Of a stretch of DNA of 64,000 bases, positions 1-12,700 are shown piece by piece (within the stretch, counting starts at the first letter, position 1; each line of letters starts with the position of its first letter). A program made the translations under genes and the position numbers. Under the pieces are notes generated by a model, which saw nothing but the letters and a program-made list of their open reading frames with translations, was not told the DNA's origin and did not search any database. The stretch comes from Lineus longissimus (Eukaryota; Nemertea; Pilidiophora; Heteronemertea; Lineidae): assembly GCF_910592395.1 (NCBI RefSeq), contig NC_088325.1, positions 14,076,109-14,140,108 of the forward strand, in the 5' to 3' direction.

Positions 1-317
1 ACACAATGTATAAATCATCCCGATCGGAGCAGGACAATAAATCCAAAGAAGAGACTATATACAAGTGCAATTATCCTTTGGCAGCTCTCTTAACTGATGT
101 AGTACGTGATTAAATAGGTGTATGAGATCCGTTTGTAATAGACTTAAAGTGCGATCCTATTATTTGTGTCATCTTTACCTGCCTCAGGTCTTGTCTCAGA
201 ATGCCGTATAATGTAACAACATATTGCATTCATTACAACTCTTGGCCAATAACTGACTCATCTGATACTAATGCACCGACAACACATAGATTTCTTCTTT
301 TAAACAAGATAATAGGA

Positions 318-464
318 TGAATATGCACCCCATAAGGGTTTTCAGTGAAATGAAAAAAAACTAATGTTTTTGAACTTGTGAAAAACCTCTTCGGGTGCAT
401 ATTTGTGTTGGCCGAAAAACCCATAAAATTTTTCCGAAAGCTCAAAAACCTTTATCTTTAGAGT
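318..464. mobile_element. Foldback/MITE-like element, copy 1 (partial)
   Basis: It contains the shared core GAATATGCACCCCATAAGG and the arm GTGTTGGCCGAAAAACC followed by AAAACCTTTATCTTTAGAG. The same blocks occur at 911-1124 and 5662-5847. It has no coding capacity. Confidence 0.6.
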
Positions 465-910
465 GAACCCTGCTATCCACCATGCCTCTTCTATAGAGTA
501 TCCATCCCGTCTAGAAAATCATTGGTATCGGAATTCTCTGCTGGAAGTCATTTTCTTCCCTTACACTCGCTACACCGCTGCTAGAGGTATCAGTCTCGTC
601 TAGAAATCACTGTTATCTGGATTCTTATCACAGTATCTGAATCAGTAATTTACTCGACCAAATGAGAGTTAACTGTAGGGCAGGAGTGGGTGTGCATTCT
701 AACCAGGGAGGCAATCACAGGAGGACATTCTCGTGAGATGGATCATGAATAAGAAAGTTCAATCAGAGAAAGAAAAAGTAGAATATAGACGAATTAAGAC
801 GGAGTCAGCCAAGATTTCATACCCCTACAGCCGAGTCGTGTTGATGTCCCAGTCGTCGTGTCCGTGGTTCCATCCATACCATTGGCATGAAAACCGAGGC
901 ACACTTCCAG

Positions 911-1124
911 AAAAAAAGGCTTTTGAGCTTTTGTAATACCTTTTTCGCAAACAAAAATATGCACCCCATGAAGGTTTTTCGGTGGAATAAAAATCCCTAA
1001 TGGTTTTTGAGATTCTGAAAAGCTCTTTACTTCGCTGAAAAACCCTCCACAAGATGCTAATTTATGTTGGCTGAAAAACCATTAAAGGGTTTTGAAAAGC
1101 TGAAAAACCTTTATTTCTTAGAGT
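911..1124. mobile_element. Foldback/MITE-like element, copy 2
   Basis: The left arm (AAAAAGGCTTTTGAGCTTTT, then ACAAAAATATGCACCCC) and the right arm (TTATGTTGGCTGAAAAACC, then AAAAGCTGAAAAACCTTTAT) are imperfect reverse complements. This gives a foldback of about 210 bp that is related to copies 1 and 3. Confidence 0.65.
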
Positions 1125-3634
1125 ATAAACGGCTACTGATCGGAAATGTTTAGGTTGTAGCGCTGCGGGGTTAAATGTGATATTGGATGTTAACCTGAGC
1201 CTCTATCGCTGTTGATATCCGACTATAAACTTAAATTTTAGCTTCAGAACTCACGGCTGCTCCTCCAGCACTGTCACGAGAAACCACCGGAAAGAAAGCG
1301 CTGTGAAATTCTAATCAATTCACTGTTCTGTAAGTCTTCATAGAAGATTTGACAGGGAAATTGAAATCATAAACCCATCGTTTGATATTTTAAGGCAAAT
1401 AACTGCCTCGTCTGTTCTACTTGCTGGTGCCAGTTTCATAAGCAGCTTAACGCTGTTGGTAAATGTGATGCTTCTTCTTCCGCGATTGCTGAAAGGAAAA
1501 GATTACCACTATGTTTGATGGAGGCAGGATCGGAGGTTCGATTTTAGCATGTCCTTATAAGCCCTGGCGACATAAAGCTTTGGTGTTATGATATTCATAT
1601 CTTAGATGCTGTGTTCATACCTGCTAATGGTAATGATGACGGAGGGAAGTGAGGGAAATGTGCTGTGATGTTATATTCAGTTGACATGTAGGCATCGGAA
1701 TAAGGATTCAATTTGTTATCTTCGAGCTATAAATGGTTTAATGACGGTGACTCTTACAATTTCAGAGCGGGAGAGTCTTCACTGTACTGATACACGGATA
1801 TCATGAGAACCTGTCAAACAGCATCAATTACCAGCGTTGCATGTTTAAAAACCCTTTCAATCTGTTAGCAATCTTTTTTGTCAAACGATTGCATGTTAAA
1901 GTTGGATTGGTAAACGGTTAACGCACAAAACGTTTTACAGACCTTTGAAGAAGATGACGATGTTCAGAGTGTGAAGTCATGAGACATTCTACCCATCACG
2001 TAAACATTGCCTTAAAGTATCGATGTCCATGTAAATACCATCCTTTCACTTATATGGTATGTTCGCGTTCTCTTTTAACAAACCAAGGTAGATCGAATAT
2101 CGTGAGGGGTGGCATCATTTCAAAGGCGTGTGATTCAGTACAAACAGATCTAATGATGAAGAATGGAATCACAGAAATCGGAATCCGACTTTTCTTTCGT
2201 GTTTTTGCGTTCAAGCCAACATGGAAAAAATCCTTTATGTTCGAGTTTGGCTTTGACTGGTGATCCCTTCAAAGGATGATCAGTTAACATGACCGTATAT
2301 CTCACAGTCAAGCGCTTCAGGAAGCCGCTTAATGCGCTTCAGGAAGCTGCTTAATGGAGGATCAGGAACGACACTATCAAATGCCATCAAAGTGCAAGTT
2401 TTTATATGTATTTGAGTTCTCCTTTGAGAAATGTATGTACCATTAGCGTGGGTTGGTTTACGTGACCGAATATCATCATAGCCAAGATCACAAAACCGTA
2501 AAATACAAAGTGGGCTTTCCTAGAGAATTCCACTACAGAGCCCCAGAGCTTTGAGGTCAGGGTAGTGCCGTCCTTTGGCCAGTATTCCTTTCTATTCTTC
2601 GTTGATATCTATAGATAGTCCTCGCCTCAGGACATTCGTCTGAGAATTTGACAAATTGAGAGAGCAGCACACGTCAGTATTCATTGGCTTCCCCGGCTTT
2701 GAACTGCTGTCTATCATTGCCTGGGGTGGTCATAAGGTTCATGATATAGGCAAATAAGAGTTGTCGGCCCGGGGCAAGTCATTTTGTGGATATTAGCCTT
2801 GATTATCAACGGGCCCCGCCGGGGCTCTCGATGGGAGTTGGTTTGGGTAAGATTTATCGAGCTAAGGCTCGTTTGGGGTGGAGGGGCTATCGAGATAAGA
2901 TATCTGGAAGGCATTACAAGGCCATGTCCATGTCCCCTGCTATCCCCTGCTTGAATTGTGTACTTCTTAACCTACAGCATGTGACTGGCTATTGGTCGAT
3001 CCAAAGGAATGGTACCTTTTCTAACATCATCTGACTGGTCAAATCCACTGTCGACGAATCTCCGTAACAGCTCATTTGATTGGCTATTGATCCACACAAC
3101 CCAATAGTGGCTCCGTAGATGAAATTTCGCAAACGATAACGACTAGTTTGCAAATTCCGTGAGGCTTTGAGCAACTGAAACCAGTTGGATTTAGCGCATA
3201 ATCTACTAACTAATGGTGGAACTTTCGAACAAAGTTGTCGAACAGATACGCTCTCTTACATGACTGATACTCCCAAAAGTTTATCTTGTCCCCTCCATGA
3301 TAAATGATGTGTCATGGTCATGGCCGACTCTATCCACCCCAATAAACTAGACCAACCAAGTCGTGGATCTGACGGGATCTTCTCCAGTCGACCCCATCGC
3401 AGTCTCTGCTTTAATTTCACGGCCCATTGTCTCCCAATCTTTGCCCATGTCGCCATCGCATTCTTCTCTTGGGGAATCCTGATGACTCTATCAGAAGCAT
3501 CACTATTGCTCAACTGAAAATACATTAACTGATAGTCTATCACTAACCGGGATTACGAAATAGCTCTTAAAATCGGCACTTTCAAAAATGACAAATCTTA
3601 ATGGAAAACAATAGCTTTCTTTGTTTCGTTACAG

Positions 3635-3772
3635 TTGAAGAAGTACAAGATACTGATGGAAACCAAGCGCTGAAGCCTCTCGTCTGCTTCGAGATTGAGA
3701 GGAACGAACTCCGCCAACTCCTGATAGAGTGGGTGGGAAAGGAAGTGAAATCCGATGGATGGTCTACCAGAG
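3635..3772 (+). CDS. FSTL1-like exon: linker and first helices of the extracellular calcium-binding region
   Basis: A pyrimidine-rich acceptor ends in ACAG at 3634 and the donor AG|GTAAG follows 3772. The exon enters in phase 1 and leaves in phase 1. It encodes a short acidic linker, then [18 protein letters not shown] and KSDGWSTRG, corresponding to the segment after the Kazal domain of FSTL1. The next exon begins GG AGA ACA, completing a glycine codon, so the protein reads [16 protein letters not shown]. Confidence 0.85.
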
Positions 3773-6700
3773 GTAAGCCATATTTGTTGTTATCGTTGTC
3801 CGTAACCACGGTTTCTATAACGGCCGTGACAGAGGCCGACCACCTACAACTACTGTTTATAGACTGGGTGAAAATGAAAGGGAATGGAGTCGTTGAATGT
3901 AAACAATTAAGATATGAGAAACATACGAATTGGCTACACAGGCACATGCATGTAGTGTAAGCCATACTTGTTGTTGGTTGTGTTGTTAAATTGTTTGTGT
4001 TCCATGGCGGCCGTGACAGGAATGACAGTTTCACTAATTAAGGGCACTATTGCCGACAACGCAGATCGATACTACAATAGCTTTAGCAGGGAGTTCAAAT
4101 GATTTCCTAAGGTGTATACTGGTGCTTATTAATACTGCTTTGAACTATTCGATCAGAAGCGAAGTACGGAGCGAAAGGTTAACAAATCTATGACGGAATG
4201 TTCCCTTCATATCATTTGTAAACAGAACATCAGAAACAGCTCTGCCGTTATTAATTGCACGTCCTGTCGGATCTTGGTTTATCATGTTCATATCAACCAA
4301 GAAGAAAGTAATATAAGCCAAACGCTCGTCTTCCCAAATATTTATCATCTTCATCATCTTCATCTTGTTCATCATAGAATATTAAAGTTACAGATATCTT
4401 CCCGTCATAGGTCGTGTTATTGGAAGATATTCTAAAGACATTCTGTGTTATCAAGCATCGCATTGACTGCACACGATGAGGAACTTCTTCTCCTTTTCCC
4501 GATCTCGACATATTTCTTGCATTTTTTATTGGCTTCTGCACTTCTGCTTTGCAATGTTACTGGCAAGCTGTCGGAGACTTGGAAGCAGCATGATCGACAC
4601 TTCTCGTCATGACTGATATGGGCGTCAATGTTTGTGTATAGTTTCTGTCGGAGATCAGTCTGTTTTGCCAGCTGGCATACGAGAGATGTCGAGCATCCCA
4701 TTGGCAGTTGCTTAAAAGGAAATGATGTATCGATTCATTAGGCAACAGTTTCCATCCAACCACACCTGCTATCTGAGAACAATTTATCCTTTATTAAGTC
4801 TATTTGTCATGCATAAAAGTATAGCAGCTGAATGGGTTAGGTGGACTATTACCGATATTTTCTTTATGTTATACAACATTTATTTATACGAAGTCCGCAT
4901 CCTCACCCGTCATTCGCAGATCTGCTAGAGATAATGGATAATTTCATTTTCAACTCTCAAATTGGCTGTGGTATATTATTGTAATGGGCAATGTTTTTGG
5001 CCGCGTAATCAAATTGTCAAAATCAATTTGGCAATCACCAAGAACTCCGCGCAGAGTCAATTATCGTTTTAGACTTCAATCGATTTAATGACTTCCTTAC
5101 TGAAGAAGACAGTGAAGATCTCCCTGTTCTAGCTACGACTGTGCTAGGTGTCTTTACTGGAGACTAGAGGCAAATCGGCACAACCGAAAAACACTGAGTT
5201 CCAACGCCTACAGGTCTCTGTCACATCTTTAGTCCGTTCGTCAATGTTTCGCCACAATCCTTTGGGGCTTTAGAGAGCGAACTACTGGTAGGATATTCTT
5301 GAGTTTAATTGTAACTGATCATCCCTTCGCGACCAAACTCTTCATTTCTAAGGGTGTTGACACGCAAAATCACTGGAACGAGATTGGTGACAATGGCCGT
5401 GTTTTTCATGGCCCTGATCTTTTGATCGCCATGATTGTCTATCGTGGAAAACATGCTATTCCCACTGGGATTGTTATGCATGTTTTTCCTCGGTCTCCGC
5501 ACTTGATGATGATGATGCTGTCACGAGATATTGACGGGAAAGTGTTATCTTTCTGCTACGATGGATTTCGAGGCAGCTGTGTGATGGGGGAGAGTGTTTG
5601 GTGAATGCTGAGTATCACTGCTGCAAGTTATCAATCTTTATCCCCTAGGAATTCGCAGTGCACTCTTTGAGTAGAAGTTTATGAGCTTTTGAAAAAGATT
5701 TAAAGGCTTATCGCCAACACAAATATGGACCTCGTACAGGTTTATCGATGGAATGAAACATCCTTAATCCCTCTATGGGGTTCATATCTGTGTTGGCCGA
5801 AAAAAAATTTACGTTTTTTTCAAAGCTAAGCCTTTACTTCTAAGAGACAGTGTGCTTTGATATTCGTCGCCAAGCACTGCCCTGCCATTGCCAGAACATG
5901 AGAAAAATCCATCTGCTTTTATTACAGGAATTGGTTTCCGTAACAAGATATGAAAAAACACCGTACTGCACCCAGAGTCTTTCAATTATTGGAAGACTGC
6001 TGCTGCACCCAAGTTGGTAAGACTTAGCAAAAATTTGCAATACAAACAGCTTGCTAATGAGATCGTTGGCAAACGGCGGAATATTCCGGAAATATCCCAG
6101 ATTTAAAAACCCAACCTTAAACTACACACTAATCTGCATTAGAACCGTTCCTTGATTTATTTCATCAATTTGTCGTCTGTTATTGCACGGAAGGCGACTA
6201 TTTATCACTTACTGTTTGCAGAGTCTTTTTATTGAAAGACTCTGCTATTTGGTGAGCTACGACAACATGCGGGAAATAAAGACGATACGGTGATAAAACG
6301 AACGAAGTGGCTTCTTTCTATTACTGACAATTACTAGAAAAATAACCAATAGCGTGCGAAAGAGACGTGGTTTTCTTTTGGCAGAATCGCAAAACCCAGC
6401 GGGCTATTGATACTAAAAAAAATCACAATGTTATTACTAGCATTATTCGGAATCTCATGATACGCCCCTGGTGTAATGTTTCTGAGTAATGCCATTGTTT
6501 GGAGAACGCTACAAGGTAGAGTGAAGCGTCTCTCTGTGTCATGACACGACTTTTGTCAATATGGTAGGGAATACTGTTATAACAACAGAATCCCTTTAAC
6601 CCGCCTTTTCTATCTGAGGTGAGATGGATAGCTACTTCAGCACTAACTACTGCAATGCTATATGTTGCCAAGCTTTCACAACGAGCCTCTCAGCAAGTGT

Positions 6701-9700
6701 AGCACGTAGCAAAGAGAAAAGCATATCAAAAAGTAGCATTTCGATCACAAGCAGTTACAGTTAGCACATGTTTGATCCTTCGAATTTGAAGGCAAATATA
6801 CTACATGTATATCACCAGGAAAGTCCCCATGAGGATATGTATTTTTCATGACAAACGGTTACATTCGCTAAGCCGCGTTGACGGATCAGACAAGATGTTA
6901 GATTTGGAGTTAGTATAAAAATGAGAATACTTTGATTCTTTTTAACACCAAATAAGAGATATAAAAAATGATGGCATGTGGATGCAGCACTGGCCACTAC
7001 ATGTGCCAAGGCCTGAGGCGTCATTCATCATAAATAAACATTACCGTGGTTCCTCTTCTGATGGTAATACAAATTAGCTAGCAACTGGTTAGTGCTCAGC
7101 AGCAAGAACGAATTTATCTTCTGCGGCAACAATTTGTTCCTTGGGAACGTGAACGGCTATGACGGCAGATGCAACACCAAACATGAAAGAACCATCTGAT
7201 TTTACTGCTGTCAGGCAATTGTCTCCAAATCGCATCAATTCTGGCAATGTTTTGTTTGATCAGATGTCTCGCATCAGCTGCTAGCTGCTCTGTTTCCTGG
7301 CGTTGACAGTCAGGAAAGCTGACAGGTTTGAGGAGCATCGGTGCAGAAACATTGCCACATTGGCGCGTTTCGGTTTAAAAGCGAGAGCTTGATTAAATTT
7401 GTAACGCGCCACGACCATTTCCCCAGAGCATGTTGTCACTGAATCTAGTGAGAAACGCTGGACTATTTTTTCGATACCCAAATGGGTTTTTGCCATAACA
7501 CACGTCAGTTTGACGTAGCTTTCCCAATTTAGCTGACTTGAGATGAAGAACATTTTAATAATTCCCACCTGGGATTCGCGAACATATCTCTTGTGACAAA
7601 TTTTGCCAATAGTGATTCTGCATCTTTCCTCAACTGTAGTAACTGCTTTCAATTGTGCTGGCAAGTACACAGAAAGCACACGATGACACATTTAAAGGTG
7701 AATAGTTGGCGAATAGTTGGATGGGTGGGGACATTTGTCTTCATACGTGGATGTCACATAGTTGAATTCTATCATCTATTTGATGTGGTCGAACCCGAGA
7801 CCAATGCGTCATCATCATAGATTGAAACACTAAGACTTATAGTACCATCACGAAAATACCGACAGTGTCACTATCCGTATCTTTGTGTACTTTAACCGCA
7901 GCCTATTGGGGGCAGATTTTCATTGAGCATGTCATGTAGATTCATCCAATCCTAGCATCCGATTTTCTCTACGGCAATATCATCTAAGCTAGTATGACAT
8001 GAATAGCCAATTGCCACTCCCGATAGCGCCAGAATGGTGACCCGTGACATTTGAATATCTGGAAGAAAATTCCTATCGTGAACAGTTAATTCAAAATGTA
8101 AATCGTTCTAGACAACGTGACGAAATTAAAGCTTAAAAGTCATCATGCTAGCTGAATCGTAAACTGTTGAAGAGCTATCGTGTATCAGCTCAACCGGAAA
8201 TTAATCCGACGTTACAAGCTTCGAAACCAGGGGCGACACGTCATCGTACTGGAGTAGCAAAATATCGACTTCAGGCTATTAATCTAGTTGAAAGGTCGTA
8301 TCCGGCGTGGCTGTCGGTGTCGTGTCGAGATCGTGAGGAGATAGTGCTATCAATGTGGCCTTATCTTTGCACGTCCACGCCATCAAGAGTCAAAATCAGA
8401 CTTAACAGTCAGGTTTCGAAAATTGGTTAGATCAAGCCGGTTGTCGTTTCGGGACTCCGTCACGGCTGCAGAACTGCTCTGTACATTTTCACATACATAT
8501 TTTTTTCTCCATCGATTCAAACCTTATAGTCATGAAGTTATCACAGATGAATAAATAACAATTTAACTATATGATTGCAGCAAAAAGATTCCTTTGAGGA
8601 CTTTTGTATACGGCTATGCATGCGCACACCATACTCAGCTACGATACTCGTTCATACGCATGCGTAGCCTGATACAAAACCTGGATCTTCTGCCGATTAT
8701 TGCGGCGCCTCTTCAAAGTCCTCCAAGGAATATTGACAGAGGTTTCGCCCTTGCGAGTAGCAGCTGTCATTACAGTGACAGGGGTTGCCAATTCCTTTAC
8801 ACTTGACACCGAAGCGTTGAGCCACCATTAGCAAGATGTCAATAAAGTGGACTCGTATGAGCCAATCAAAACAGATTCACGCCAGTCGCCAATTTCCTTG
8901 CAACTTTAACCCTTGCGATGCTCACGGTGTTATAGGCAACATCTCGCGTAGTTATTCTACAGACTGTTCTACTGGCCCTTTAGAAGAGATAATTAACCTC
9001 TTTTTTGTTTCATTTTAGGGAGAACATACAAAGAAGCGGTAGAGGAAAAGTTCATTACATGCGACACTGATTTTGATGATAAACTCGACGCCAGGGAGTT
9101 CATCATATGTATTGTCAAGAATGATTCTATGAGCATCGAGCATGAGGGACGAGAACACATAGTTAGGTATGTGTGCAAGTTCAAAATGAGAAGATAGGTA
9201 CCACTTGCTCCGGAACAAAAACACTCGGCCACATTACCGTGACCACCAGATCGAAAGTCCAGCATTCTAACCGTTGAACCACAGAGGTTTTTATGATTCT
9301 CTTCGCCTCTAATAGCCAGACTATGGCGATATGAACCTTGTGTGAAATACAGCGACATTTTCATTTCACACAAGCTTCAGATCACCATGATGTTGAATTC
9401 GTTGTGAATTTTTCGTGTGGTTTCCACTTTGATGGAGGACTTGCCAGCTATAAATAATAGTTGTTTATAATCAAACGTTGCCTCGGCTGGTTCCCACTCT
9501 TACATTGATATTTTAGGGGCCTGTGCGTGGACGCCCTCATCGTAATGGCAGACAAGAATGACGACTGGCGTCTAGACTTCTTCGAGTTTTTCACATGTCT
9601 TGATCCAGATTTCAAACCTCCAACAAAACGTAAGTAGTATAGGGGTCAGTTGACGGACATTGCCTCTACATGTACACCATAATCCGTCAGAATACAATAG

Positions 9701-12700
9701 GGCCGGAGACTTTTTTCAGGGGGACATTTTCTACTTCTATGCCAGCTTACTACCAGAAGGTGGAGCTGGCTTACTACCAGGCAGCAATTTAAGAGAGTTA
9801 CTTGTTCACCCCTTTTCGTACAGGACGAAGCACAGTTCCCTATATCCATCCTGTTAATCGCCATTTCCAACAACACCATAGAAAAGCTTTAGTCGGCACA
9901 GCACCAATTTTCATCAAGTTGTAAAAGTCTTACCCTCAATGAGTTAACTTCTCAAATAAGGGATCATACCCATCAAAAGGTTTTCTAATTACAAAGACGT
10001 CTAAGCAGAATTCCAATAAAACCGTATCTATGGCAACCTTTGTCAATTCGTTTTCACAAGAAAGTGCTTCCTTTCTCGTCAAAGGAGCATTATCTAAAAT
10101 ACTTAAGAAAGACGGGTAGCTTAATGGAAAAATGTTATTCTTTATCCTTGATTCTCCACCAGTACGTTTCTATCATTTCTTTCTTGGTATATATCTATCA
10201 CTTTGATGTTTCAGTCTGATGCACTTTTTTACCCACCTCAAATGAAGTGCACAAACATTAAAGAACATGGATCAGTATTATAGGCAAATAGAAATATACT
10301 CAAATAAAATGAATAATCTCGATTTATGAAAATCCTCTTAAATCCTATCCTACTCAACAAGAAGAAGCTGATAGGTTCTTGCAAAGTTTGTTGAATAGCC
10401 ATAGTGTATTTGGTTGTTGTTGCTAGTAATATAGGCTTTCCACTGACACCGTTGTTTCAGGGTGTAGTCAAGGGAGAACCTGGGGTTTGTCTGACAGTAT
10501 TTTGTTTTCAGAATGTTCTCTTGAAGACGATATGTACGATGATGGAGCAGAGGTAAAGATGGCTTGCAATAAATGGTGAGTAAACTGTTCGAAATGTAAA
10601 ATAGGCGATCTGTACACACAAAAAACGTAGCGATAGCCAACCAGCTTAAAATATATACCACAACATCGTATCACTAAACATGGCAACATCATAACAGCGT
10701 CATCCTCATGCTTTAGCAATCACCCAGCTGACATTTTCTCGCAAATCCACCACGAAATTGAATTTATTCTATTAAATTTATATCTAAGCGAGGCTGGATT
10801 CCGACTAACAGCGTTTAAAAGTTTTCTATATGTAATTTCGACGAGTGGTTTGACTTATTCGTTGTCATGATTCAGTCGATTTTCTCTTTAGGAGAGTGTA
10901 AACATTTTCTGTGTCACAAGGGTACATGGAGCACGCTTGGGTTGGGGGCTACAATCATTAAATGAGAAAATATTATTGACTTGCTCTACGGGTTCTGTCA
11001 AGTACGATTCACTCAAGAGAGTAGTGATCAATCGGTGTTCGGTACGCATCGCGGAATGGGCCTGTTCTCTTTACAGTCTAGCGTCAGATGCTTACGATAT
11101 GGCTAGCTACAGCAAGTACAATCGTTAATACTCGTTCATAAGCACCTTCGATCACCCTTCTAAAAGCAGGTTGAAAAAATTGATACTGGGTTGATTTAAA
11201 ATGGACTGGTTAATCATTTTGCCCGACCGACACTCCGAATCGCAATATATTAATTTGTTTGTATAGAGCGCCACAGCAACAATAATTGAGGAAAACGTCT
11301 ATCAAAATACCATCTAACCTGACATAAGGTTGAACTCTGCATTTAAATCCTTCATTTATGTCACTTATTTGATCAAATTTGACATCGTAATCTATAAGCT
11401 GTGTAATAAATCCTTAAAGACCACTAGCTGTGCCATTCCCCCGTCAATTTCAGAATAATCTGCCAACGAATCCTCGCACTAATACTGCCTGCTGTCAGAT
11501 ATATGTCATTAGGTTTGAGGAAAGGCTCCTGCAATGGTGATATAACTCTTCCCTAATATTCTACTTCTGTTCTTGTTTTGAGAGGGTATCATCGTGCGCG
11601 GGATAACAGATCACATGTTGGAAGCTAGCGGCTATCCGTAGCTTTTTCCTGAATAAAGAATATAGGGCAATATTGAGCGTGATAATATCCTTGTGAAGAA
11701 TTTCAGAGCAATGATCCTTTAGTGTGGGCAAGTCTTACAATGAGCATCTTTTTCAGTGATGATCTATTCTATCTTTGCAGTATATGCGCCTGTGGTAATT
11801 GGGTTTGTACTGCAGTAATATGCGATAACGACGAAGAAAAAACTTTAGGTGAGTTTCTTGCAGTGAGTGGATGGGCCATGAAGGGATTTGACTGTCACCA
11901 CTTGTTTTATCATCTAACCAGCTAAATGCAGAATGTCGGCACTGTATGTATAAAGACGCTACTTCATTTTGTCTAGCAATAGGTATTGGTTGACAGGAGA
12001 AGCCATAAGCTTTGATCACCATTAGGTAATTATCTGTTGTCACTCAGCAAAGGGTACCTGATACCTTCCCCTATAAACATCATATCTGTTTGATATTCAG
12101 CCATTAACAATAATGGACCACTCCCGAACAAAGCAGAGAGACAGAAGCTGCTACAGGGCTTCAAAGCCAGCGATGACGTTGATACCGAAAAGGTGAGTAA
12201 GTGAACATTGGTGCCCAGGTGGATCTGATGCTTAATTGGTTTCCTTGGCAGATGACTATTGATTGAGAATCATTGCCTTCGCCAAGTTCATTCGTGGTCG
12301 ACCGCTGGTGCATCCCCGTCTTCTTGGTAAATAGTAACTGTGGGTTACAGACTTTAAGCATTTTAAAGACAAAGGTGACAACTAAATTACCACTTCCTGA
12401 GGGAAGGAGAAACCTTTGATCGGAATAGCGGATGGGGAGGGCGTCAATCTAATTTCCGGGATTGAGCTGTCACTTGAATTTCTTTTAAACGAGATTACAG
12501 CGTGCACCTTGTAGAAATATTTCAGTGAAATGAAAGTCTAGTTCACTGGGTTTTTTTCCGTAGGCGGCATCCTTGGCATTTAAAGGAGAGTACATGTACA
12601 TCGAGTCATACTTCTTGTCCTCTGAATGTGTGGTGTACGTGCGATTCCATGTAGCCATATCTGGTCGTAGCTTGAAACATTATCTTGGCTTCACAAGAAA

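Larger units (their letters stand above)
1..3634. other. Presumed intron or 5' flank of the FSTL1-like gene; no exon seen
   Basis: I searched for the follistatin/Kazal cysteine pattern and a signal peptide on the plus strand and found none. Only the two foldback elements stand out. The missing 5' exons are therefore expected before base 1. Confidence 0.5.

Noticed and set aside
9225-9290. Functional tRNA-Gln gene
   Set aside because: The T-arm and B box are missing.
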